Assembly (NCBI GenBank): GCA_903885525.1
Contig: CAISJA010000240.1
Span: 1-5,762 of the forward strand
From: an uncultured Opitutaceae bacterium
GTDB taxonomy: Bacteria; Verrucomicrobiota; Verrucomicrobiia; Opitutales; Opitutaceae
Length of the DNA stretch: 5,762 nucleotides
Reading direction: 5' to 3'
The position numbers and the translations under genes are program-made. The notes below the pieces were generated by a model. That model was not told the origin of the DNA. It searched no databases and saw only the letters and a list, made by a program, of their open reading frames with translations. Positions 1 to 5,585 of the stretch are shown piece by piece (position 1 is the stretch's first letter; each line of letters starts with the position of its first letter).

Positions 1-77
1 CGGAGCAAATGCAATGATAAAAAGTGTTTTATAATTTGCAGGATAAAAGTATAAAAACACCAATGCAAAAGTTGGTC
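1..77. other. AT-rich anomalous segment at the end of the PAS gene
   Basis: This segment is about 31% GC against ~65% for the rest. Read in the PAS gene's frame it stays open but gives an aromatic and aliphatic string unlike the conserved PAC tail that should follow the RERW motif. It holds an imperfect inverted repeat (GTGTTTT at 24-30 with AAAACAC at 54-60, extendable past a one-base bulge by A31-T52 and T32-A51), a short inverted repeat at the boundary (ACCAA at 59-63 with TTGGT at 72-76), a direct repeat AATGCAA (8-14 and 62-68) and a consensus-like TATAAT at 30-35 on the plus strand. It could be the edge of an inserted element, a repeat, or a contig-end artefact. No transposase or canonical terminal inverted repeat can be identified from what is present. 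Confidence 0.55.
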
Positions 78-2453
78 CGAGTACCGCGCCCAGCGCTCGC
101 GTTGGCGGGCGGTGCGGAAGGGGAGTTCCAGGTCGAAGCCTTCGCCGTTGCCGAGGGCCTGCTGCAGGGCTTCGGACATGGTGTGCCGCGCCTCGCCGGC
201 AAAGAAATCGAGGGCTTTCTCGGCGGTCGGGCTGAAGCCAAGCTCCGCCTCATGGATCCGGTACATCTCGGGAGACCAGGTGAGCAGTCCCGTCACCAGG
301 TTCCATTCCCAGGCGCCGATCTGGGCGAGGCGGCCGAGCTGCAGGGAGAGTTCCTCCCCGTGGCGGAGCCGCTCTTCCATCTCCTTGCGGGCGGTGATGT
401 CGGTCTTGGTCCCCACCATCCGCAGCGGCTGACCCAGGCTGTCGCGGGCCACGATTTTTCCCCGCGACAGCATCCAGACCCAATGCCCGAGTTTGTGGCG
501 CACCCGGTATTCGCTCTGATAGAGGGGAAGCCGGCCGGCCAGGTATTCGGCCAGCGCCTGGTTCGTGGCCGGCGCATCTTCCGGATGCCCAATGTTCTGC
601 CAGATATGGCGGTCGGCGGGCAGCTCGCCGCGCTGGTAGCCGACGATTTCCAGGCAGCGGTCGTCCCGGAACACCTCGCCGCTGGGGATATCCCAGTCCC
701 AGACGCCGTCGTTGTTGCTGGAGATGGCGAGGTGCCAGCGCTCTTCGGTGATCCGCAGTTCCTCGCGCAGCTCGCGGGTGGTGGTGACATCGCAGGCCAG
801 GCCGATGAGGCGCAGGGCCTGGCCGACGGGATCCCGCAGCGCATAGCCCTGGGATTCCAGCCAGCGGAGGGAGCCATCGGGCCGTACGATGCGGTACTGG
901 TGGTGGAAACGGTCGATCCGGCCGGCGATCAGCTCGCGGAACTGGTGCTGTATCTCGGGCAGATCCTCGGGGTGGACCTGGCGCTCCCATTCCGCCAGCT
1001 CACCGCTCATTTCGGCGCGGGTCCGTCCGTAGAATCTCAGCATGTGGTCGTCGCGGAGGATGATTTTTCGGCCCAGATCATATTCCCATACGCCATAACC
1101 GGTGGCGTTGAGCACAAATTGCAGCCGCTGGTTGAGGGCATCGACGGCGCGGGCGTGTTCGCGCTCGCTGGTGACATCGCGGTTGATGCCGATGACCCGC
1201 AGCGCCGCCGCCCGGGCGTCGCGCTGCACATAACCGTGGGCTTCAATCTCGCGGATGGCACCGTCGGGCCGGATGATGCGGAAGTTGTAGCTGTAAACGT
1301 CGGCGGATTCGAGCACCTGCGCCTCCAGCTTGCGCATGCGTTCGCGGTCTTCCGGGTGGATCAGGCTCAGCCAGCACCGGCGGTCGCCATTGAATTCGGC
1401 CGGTTTCAGCCCGTAGATTTCGAGTTGCCGCTTGTCCCACACCAGCTGCTGGGTGGTGATGTCCAGGTCCCAGACCCCGAAGCTGCTCGAGCGGAGGGCC
1501 AGTTGCAGCCGCTCGTTGGTTTCGTTGAGGAGGTGGGTGCGATCGGCCACCTGCCGCTCGAGACTCGCGGCCTGTTGTTGCAGGCGGGCCATCAGGGCGT
1601 CGCGCGAGCCTTCGGCGGTGCGCCTCTGCCCGTCGAGGATATCCATCTGGCGCAGCGACAGGGTGAAGGTCCCGTGCAGGATCGCGCCGTAGAGGATAGT
1701 GACCAACAGCAGCAGCTCGTGCAATTGCGGGGCCAGCGGCTCCAACAGGCGAAACGCGGCCACGTAGAGCCCCAGCGGAACGACGAGGCCCACCAGGGCC
1801 AGCCAAAGCGAGGGCAGCCCCAGCGTTTGCGTCCCCCGGAACAACCCGCGCACGGTGACTTCCAACCGGATGCAGACCAGGCCGGTGCCGAGCAGGATCA
1901 GGCCGGCCGAGCCGAGGGCCGAGATCCGCAGCGGCCGCTGCAGGCTCAGCAGCGCGCCGATCCAATTCAGCAGGGCAAAGTTGAGTATGACCCATCCGAG
2001 CCAGCTATTGAGGGTGAACCAGGAGCGCCGTTTCAGGCCCAGCGAGACCAGGGCCAGCCCGGTGAAGCAGAGGGGCAGCACGGTGTTCGTCGGGAGCAGC
2101 GAGGAGGAAGCAAATGCCGGGGTGGGCTCCGCCAGCAGGATGGCGTTGATCCCAAGGTGGATTCCCGCCGTATGCTCCAGCAGCACAGCCGCGGTGCCCA
2201 GAAAAATCAGCCACCCCAGTCCGAGCCCGGCGCGGGCTGCCGTCGTCCCCGGCGCTCCCTGCTGCCATAGGAGGGAGAGTCCGCTCAATCCCAGGAAAAG
2301 GGCGCTGTTGGGGCTCATGAGCCACTGCCACGAACCGCGGCTGGGGAGCCAGTCCGGGTGCAGCCACGCCACCAGCAGGCTCAGGAATCCAAGCACGATC
2401 GCGCTCCAGGCGCAGGCACGGGAAAGTCGGCTCAAAGGCAGATCGGCATTCAT
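1..2453 (-). CDS. Multi-PAS integral-membrane sensor protein (3'-partial or interrupted)
   Basis: Open on the minus strand from ATG at 2453 to the window edge (817 codons, no stop seen). An in-frame TAA lies upstream with no other ATG/GTG/TTG between, so this start is well fixed. Residues ~13-258 form 7-8 hydrophobic segments (about 13-31, 50-63, 77-92, 121-138, 150-171, 179-195, 213-237, 244-260), an N-terminal membrane sensing region. Residues ~279-318 are a probable coiled coil. Four tandem PAS/PAC units follow: ~313-430, ~442-558, ~572-686 and ~703-793. The first three carry GVWD/GVWE near the start, HPED mid-domain and DVT/DIT at the end, and units 1 and 2 also have RPDG. Such proteins usually end in a histidine kinase, GGDEF or hybrid-kinase output, but none is visible, so the output is unknown. 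PAS4 loses similarity after residue ~790, where an AT-rich stretch begins. It is divergent from the TonB-C gene, with no good Shine-Dalgarno sequence. PAS and membrane calls are firm; ligand and partner cannot be inferred. Confidence 0.9.
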   Translation of the reverse strand, partial: MNADLPLSRLSRACAWSAIVLGFLSLLVAWLHPDWLPSRGSWQWLMSPNSALFLGLSGLSLLWQQGAPGTTAARAGLGLGWLIFLGTAAVLLEHTAGIHLGINAILLAEPTPAFASSSLLPTNTVLPLCFTGLALVSLGLKRRSWFTLNSWLGWVILNFALLNWIGALLSLQRPLRISALGSAGLILLGTGLVCIRLEVTVRGLFRGTQTLGLPSLWLALVGLVVPLGLYVAAFRLLEPLAPQLHELLLLVTILYGAILHGTFTLSLRQMDILDGQRRTAEGSRDALMARLQQQAASLERQVADRTHLLNETNERLQLALRSSSFGVWDLDITTQQLVWDKRQLEIYGLKPAEFNGDRRCWLSLIHPEDRERMRKLEAQVLESADVYSYNFRIIRPDGAIREIEAHGYVQRDARAAALRVIGINRDVTSEREHARAVDALNQRLQFVLNATGYGVWEYDLGRKIILRDDHMLRFYGRTRAEMSGELAEWERQVHPEDLPEIQHQFRELIAGRIDRFHHQYRIVRPDGSLRWLESQGYALRDPVGQALRLIGLACDVTTTRELREELRITEERWHLAISSNNDGVWDWDIPSGEVFRDDRCLEIVGYQRGELPADRHIWQNIGHPEDAPATNQALAEYLAGRLPLYQSEYRVRHKLGHWVWMLSRGKIVARDSLGQPLRMVGTKTDITARKEMEERLRHGEELSLQLGRLAQIGAWEWNLVTGLLTWSPEMYRIHEAELGFSPTAEKALDFFAGEARHTMSEALQQALGNGEGFDLELPFRTARQRERWARYSDQLLHWCFYTFILQIIKHFLSLHLL

Positions 2454-2465
2454 CTTCGCGCGAAG
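2454..2465. promoter_or_regulatory. 12-bp perfect palindrome abutting the PAS gene start codon
   Basis: CTTCGCGCGAAG is self-complementary over all 12 bases and ends directly at the ATG (2453) of the minus-strand sensor gene. It occupies the place where a ribosome binding site would lie, and no better Shine-Dalgarno sequence is nearby. It could be an operator or a small mRNA hairpin that limits translation initiation. The palindrome is seen directly; its function is inference, and short GC palindromes do arise by chance in DNA of this composition. Confidence 0.35.
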
Positions 2466-2610
2466 GTGCCCGGTGGCGGCGATGGGGCAATCCCCTTATC
2501 ATCTTATTTGTCCGGCAGTGTCCGGCGGCAGGCTGCCGGCCGGGCGAGGGCAGGGGATCGGTCTGCCCGGGGCATTTTTGCCTAAAGCCGGGATGGGGCG
2601 GGTCGATAAC
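2466..2610. promoter_or_regulatory. Divergent intergenic region between the PAS sensor and TonB-C genes
   Basis: This 145-bp stretch must carry the upstream signals of both divergent genes unless transcription starts elsewhere. The only AT-rich patch is around 2495-2510 (CTTATCATCTTATTTG), the likeliest site for -10 elements in either direction, although no convincing -35/-10 pair with normal spacing was found. It also holds GGGG/CCCC (2484-2487 and 2492-2495), a tandem 10-bp repeat, an odd-centred palindrome CGGCAG-G-CTGCCG (2526-2538), and a stem GGGCAG/CTGCCC (2548-2553 with 2563-2568). Downstream of that stem lies a small GGCA/TGCC hairpin with a T-rich loop (2571-2582). No open reading frame of note lies inside. 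Confidence 0.4.
2509..2528. repeat. Tandem 10-bp direct repeat (TGTCCGGCAG / TGTCCGGCGG)
   Basis: Two abutting 10-mers at 2509-2518 and 2519-2528 differ at a single position. A 10-bp period would put both copies on the same face of the helix, which suits tandem binding of a regulator between divergent genes. The second copy runs into the palindrome at 2526-2538. The repeat is directly visible; a regulatory role is inference. Confidence 0.4.
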
Positions 2611-2615
2611 GGTGA
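2611..2615 (+). promoter_or_regulatory. Probable ribosome binding site of the TonB-C gene
   Basis: GGTGA sits seven bases before the ATG at 2623. This spacing favours that start over the in-frame ATG at 2593, which would put ten charged or polar residues ahead of the signal peptide. Confidence 0.5.
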
Positions 2616-2622
2616 AGCAGTC

Positions 2623-2970
2623 ATGAAAATCAAGCTTCTCCCATTTATTGCGGCTGGGCTGCTCCTTGCCTGCCCGCCGGCGCGCGCCGATGGCACCCTG
2701 GAGCCTCCCGTTCCGGTCCGCATGGTTCCGCCGAACTACCCCTTTAATCTTCGGCGGATCGGCATTTCCGGGATCGTGACGGTCAGCTGCCTGATCGATG
2801 AAAAGGGCGGCGTGCAAGACATCCGCGTGGTGAAGACCAGCAACGAGCAGTTTTCCCAACCCGCCCTCGACGCCGTCCTCAAATGGAAATTCAAGCCTGC
2901 AAACAAGGGCGGCGTCCCGGTCCCCCTGCGGATCAACATTCCAATCCAGTTTAACATCAAGGACGACTGA
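2623..2970 (+). CDS. Small exported TonB C-terminal-domain protein
   Basis: A 115-aa protein. Residues 1-22 are an export signal: K2 and K4, a hydrophobic core at 5-16, then ARA before D23, a good signal peptidase I site. Cys17 follows L-L-A, so lipoprotein processing is an alternative, though Leu at -2 is not typical. Residues ~30-113 match the TonB C-terminal fold: Y39-P40, a GISGIVTV strand, an IDEKGGV turn, ALDAVLKWKFKPA (81-93) and a terminal strand with PIQF. TonB carries proton-motive energy from ExbB/ExbD to outer-membrane receptors, but it needs an N-terminal membrane anchor and a Pro-rich spacer. Both are missing here, so energy transduction is doubtful and a periplasmic binding or structural role is likelier. 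The chemoreceptor gene starts 38 bp downstream, suggesting one transcript. An in-frame ATG at 2593 is a less likely start because it would bury the signal peptide. Domain call firm, role unknown. Confidence 0.88.
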   Translation: MKIKLLPFIAAGLLLACPPARADGTLEPPVPVRMVPPNYPFNLRRIGISGIVTVSCLIDEKGGVQDIRVVKTSNEQFSQPALDAVLKWKFKPANKGGVPVPLRINIPIQFNIKDD

Positions 2971-3008
2971 CCGGTGTCCGTCCCCATTCTTCCCGACCCC
3001 CACTCAAG

Positions 3009-4982
3009 ATGCCCCTCGGATCGCTCACGATTGGCCGCAGGATCGCCCTCGGCTTTACGCTCGTCTTCATTTTGCTCGGCATCATCGCCACCACGGCGTG
3101 GCTCGCCCTGGGCGCTTCCGGCCGCAAGCTGGCCCTCTTTGCCGGCAGCGCGCAGGAGACGCACACCGCGGCGGTGGTGGAGTCCTCCATGCTGGAGCTC
3201 AAGATCCGCGTGAATGAATTTCTGGCCGCCGAGCCGGGTGCCAGCGCCGCCGCCGTCAAAGGCTACGAGGAGGCGAAGGCCCAGCTCGACCAGGGGCTGG
3301 CCTCCGCCGCCAAGGTCATCACCGACCCCACCCGCGCCGCCCAGCTGGCCGAGGCGGCAAAGCTGCTGGGCGACTACGACCAGACCTTCCGCCAGGTGGT
3401 CGACAACACCCGGCGGCTTGACAGCGTGGTCCAGGGGCAGTTGACCCCCCAGGGGGATGCGATCGCGCAGACTTTGCAGAAAACCCTGAGCGACGCCAAA
3501 AACAACGGCGACATGAACGGCGCGTTTAAGGTCTCCAATGCCCTCAAGGCCTACTTCCAGTGCAGCAGCCTGACCAATTCCTACCTGCTCACGGGCCGGG
3601 ATGACTACGCCGCCGCGGCCCAGGAAAGCATCAAGAGTGTCGATGCCGCAGCCCATCATCTGGCCAAGGATCAGGAGGAGCTGGTCAAGATGGATGCCTC
3701 TCTCAAGGACGAAACCAAAGACGCCCTGCTCGTCACCCTGAACGCGGCCACCGACGCGTATGTCATCGCCCTGCAAAGCATCATCGACCTCAAGCGCGGG
3801 CGCAACGAGCTGATCGGTGCCAAGCTCAGCAAGATCGCCCCGCAATTCACGGCCGCGCTCACCAAAGTCCGCACTTCCGTCACGGAATTCCAGGGCGGCA
3901 TCGCCCAGCGCATGAAGGACGAGCAGCGGACGAACGAAGTGCTCGTGCTGTCCTGCACCATCGGCGGCTCCATCCTCGGCATCATTGCCGCCTGGTTCGT
4001 CATCCGCAGCATCACCCGGCCGATCGCCCGCATCGCGGACGAGCTGGCCGCCGAGTCCACCCAGACCCATGCCGCGGCCTTGACCGTCTCCGAGGTTTCC
4101 CAGTCGATGTCCGAGGGGGCCAGCCGCCAGGCTGCGTCGCTGGAGGAGAGCAGCGCCTCCCTGCACGAGATGGCCAGCATGACCCAGCGGAACAGCGAAG
4201 GGGCGCAGTCGGCCAAATCCCTCGCCGCCGAAGCCCGCAACACCGCTGACGCCGGCGCCCGGGACATGGCCGCCATGAAGGGGGCGATGACCGCCATCCA
4301 GACCTCTTCCTCGGAAATTTCCAAGATCATCAAGACGATCGACGAGATCGCCTTCCAGACCAACATCCTCGCCCTCAATGCCGCGGTTGAAGCCGCCCGG
4401 GCCGGCGAGGCCGGCGCCGGTTTTGCGGTGGTCGCGGAGGAGGTCCGCAGCCTGGCCCAGCGTTCTGCCCAAGCCGCCAAGGAAACCGCCTCCAAGATCG
4501 CCGACGCTTCCGCCAAGAGCGAGCAGGGCGTCACCATCAGCGGCAAGGTCGCTTCCAGTCTCGACGCCATTGTTGAGCGCATCCGCCAGCTCGACGAGAT
4601 GGTCGGCGGCATCGCCCAGGCTTCCCATGAGCAGAGCGAAGGCATCAGCCAACTCAACAATGCCGTCGCCGGCATGGACCAGATTACCCAGCAGAACGCG
4701 GCCCTCGCCCAGCAGTCCGCCTCCTCCGCGCAGGAGCTGCAGCAGCAGTCGGCCCAGGTCAAGGCGGCCGTCGGCAATCTCATGGGCATGGTGCACGGGC
4801 ACACCCAGGCCTCCGCGGCCAGCGCCGCCCCGGCGCCGCATGCCGACCCCGGCAAATTGGTCGTGACTCCGAAACTGGGGGAAAATGGCCAGGGATCAGC
4901 CCCGGTGGCCCGGCTGGAGATCCCCAAACGGAGCAAGGTGACTCAGCCCGCGCCCTCCGACACCGCCTTCATCGACGAGTAA
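3009..4982 (+). CDS. Methyl-accepting chemotaxis protein
   Basis: A 657-aa transmembrane chemoreceptor that passes ligand binding to CheA/CheW and adapts by CheR/CheB methylation. TM1 is residues ~11-34 and TM2 ~311-333. The ~275 residues between are Ala/Lys/Glu-rich and look helical, compatible with a long helical-bundle sensor such as the HBM type, though the subtype is inference. After TM2 only the first HAMP helix is evident (SITRPI onward, ~334-349) before the signalling coiled coil begins. The kinase-contact hairpin tip is intact from I444-D445-E446 through FQTNILALNAAVEAARAGE (ending at E467) and on into VVAEEVRSLAQRSA. Two sites fit the methylation consensus: AASLEESSAS (375-384) and AALAQQSASS (564-573). 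The Ala/Pro-rich tail (~597-657) ends FIDE and lacks an NWETF-type CheR-docking pentapeptide. The first ATG at 3009 has no clear Shine-Dalgarno sequence; translation may depend on the upstream TonB-C gene. Confidence 0.97.
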   Translation: MPLGSLTIGRRIALGFTLVFILLGIIATTAWLALGASGRKLALFAGSAQETHTAAVVESSMLELKIRVNEFLAAEPGASAAAVKGYEEAKAQLDQGLASAAKVITDPTRAAQLAEAAKLLGDYDQTFRQVVDNTRRLDSVVQGQLTPQGDAIAQTLQKTLSDAKNNGDMNGAFKVSNALKAYFQCSSLTNSYLLTGRDDYAAAAQESIKSVDAAAHHLAKDQEELVKMDASLKDETKDALLVTLNAATDAYVIALQSIIDLKRGRNELIGAKLSKIAPQFTAALTKVRTSVTEFQGGIAQRMKDEQRTNEVLVLSCTIGGSILGIIAAWFVIRSITRPIARIADELAAESTQTHAAALTVSEVSQSMSEGASRQAASLEESSASLHEMASMTQRNSEGAQSAKSLAAEARNTADAGARDMAAMKGAMTAIQTSSSEISKIIKTIDEIAFQTNILALNAAVEAARAGEAGAGFAVVAEEVRSLAQRSAQAAKETASKIADASAKSEQGVTISGKVASSLDAIVERIRQLDEMVGGIAQASHEQSEGISQLNNAVAGMDQITQQNAALAQQSASSAQELQQQSAQVKAAVGNLMGMVHGHTQASAASAAPAPHADPGKLVVTPKLGENGQGSAPVARLEIPKRSKVTQPAPSDTAFIDE

Positions 4983-5008
4983 GCGCCCCCCTGTTTCGCA
5001 TCCCGCCG

Positions 5009-5046
5009 GCCGGGGTGATCGGGTCGACGGGTGTCCGATGCCCGGC
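5009..5046. terminator. Possible bidirectional terminator hairpin between convergent genes
   Basis: GCCGGG (5009-5014) pairs with CCCGGC (5041-5046), and inside it ATCGG (5018-5022) pairs with CCGAT (5035-5039), leaving a 12-base loop and a small asymmetric internal loop. It lies between the stops of the converging chemoreceptor and transpeptidase genes, where a terminator is expected. There is no T-run on either side, so it would not be a classical intrinsic terminator. A chance GC-rich fold is possible. Confidence 0.35.
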
Positions 5047-5048
5047 CC

Positions 5049-5585
5049 TCAGTCCTCGATCCAGACCGGATCGTGCACCCGCACGGCGTCGAACAGCTCG
5101 ATGATGCCCTGGTTGGACATCAGGATGCAGCCATGGCTTTGCGGCTGCCCGAGCCGGTGCTCCAGATTCGTGCCGTGGATGTACACGTACCGCCCGTAGG
5201 TGTCGATTTCCCCGCCGGCGTTGATCCCGGGCTCAAGTCCGCGCAGCCAAAGGATGCGGGTCGTGATCAGGTTGCGCGCCTGCTCCTCCGGCCCGAACTC
5301 CCCGAAATGCCGGCCGGTGCTGACGCGGTTGCGAAACACGATGCCCGGCGGGGTCCCGGCCCCATGTTTCTCGGCAATCTCATGCAGCCCGCGCGGCGTC
5401 CCGAGGGAGTCCCGGACGTTGCTGGGCGGACGCAGGGAGGTGGAGATCACGTGGGATTGCACCAGTCCGTCCCGGGTGTACCAGCCCAGCAGCTGGCGGG
5501 CGATGGACACGACGATAAGACGCTCTGCCGGCTTGCAGCCGAGGGCGCCCTGCTTTTCCTTGGCCCGTTCATACCTCTTTTTCAC
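5049..5585 (-). CDS. L,D-transpeptidase (YkuD domain), probable
   Basis: A YkuD-fold enzyme; this family forms 3-3 diaminopimelate cross-links in peptidoglycan or attaches proteins to it through a catalytic cysteine. With a GTG start at 5585 the protein has 178 residues. The domain starts near residue 22 (RLIVVSIARQ), with TPRG and an IVFRNR segment in the middle. The catalytic block is H137-G-T-N, then S150-H151-G152-C153. Two residues after the Cys there is Leu155 (CTG) where the family normally has Arg or Asn. No signal peptide or membrane segment is seen, although these enzymes act outside the cytoplasm, so the true N-terminus or export route is unclear. An in-frame ATG at 5672 would add 29 residues but overlap asd by 87 bases, and those residues read as antisense of the asd nucleotide-binding region, so GTG 5585 is preferred. 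The neighbour asd supplies the diaminopimelate pathway. Family call firm, start less so. Confidence 0.88.
   Translation of the reverse strand: MKKRYERAKEKQGALGCKPAERLIVVSIARQLLGWYTRDGLVQSHVISTSLRPPSNVRDSLGTPRGLHEIAEKHGAGTPPGIVFRNRVSTGRHFGEFGPEEQARNLITTRILWLRGLEPGINAGGEIDTYGRYVYIHGTNLEHRLGQPQSHGCILMSNQGIIELFDAVRVHDPVWIED

Noticed and set aside
30..35. TATAAT as a promoter -10 element
   Set aside because: There is no -35 match at suitable spacing, and no supported plus-strand gene follows. In a segment this AT-rich the hexamer is likely by chance.
24..2270. A 748-codon open frame on the plus strand
   Set aside because: It lies antisense to the PAS sensor, whose frame has clear tandem PAS motifs and membrane helices. 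The plus-strand translation has no domain logic (Gly/Pro/Gln-rich, shadow of GC-biased codons) and begins inside the AT-rich anomaly.
1855..2622. An N-terminal extension of the TonB-C gene in the same frame
   Set aside because: The extension overlaps the PAS sensor's membrane-domain coding sequence in antisense and would bury the signal peptide. ATG 2623 has a suitable ribosome-binding site and directly begins an export signal.
2005..3003. A 332-codon minus-strand open frame spanning the intergenic region
   Set aside because: It overlaps three better-supported features and its translation shows no recognisable domain.
2736..4841. A 701-codon open frame on the minus strand
   Set aside because: It is antisense to the chemoreceptor and the TonB-C gene, both with unmistakable family motifs. 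Its Gly/Leu/Asp-rich translation is a codon-bias shadow.
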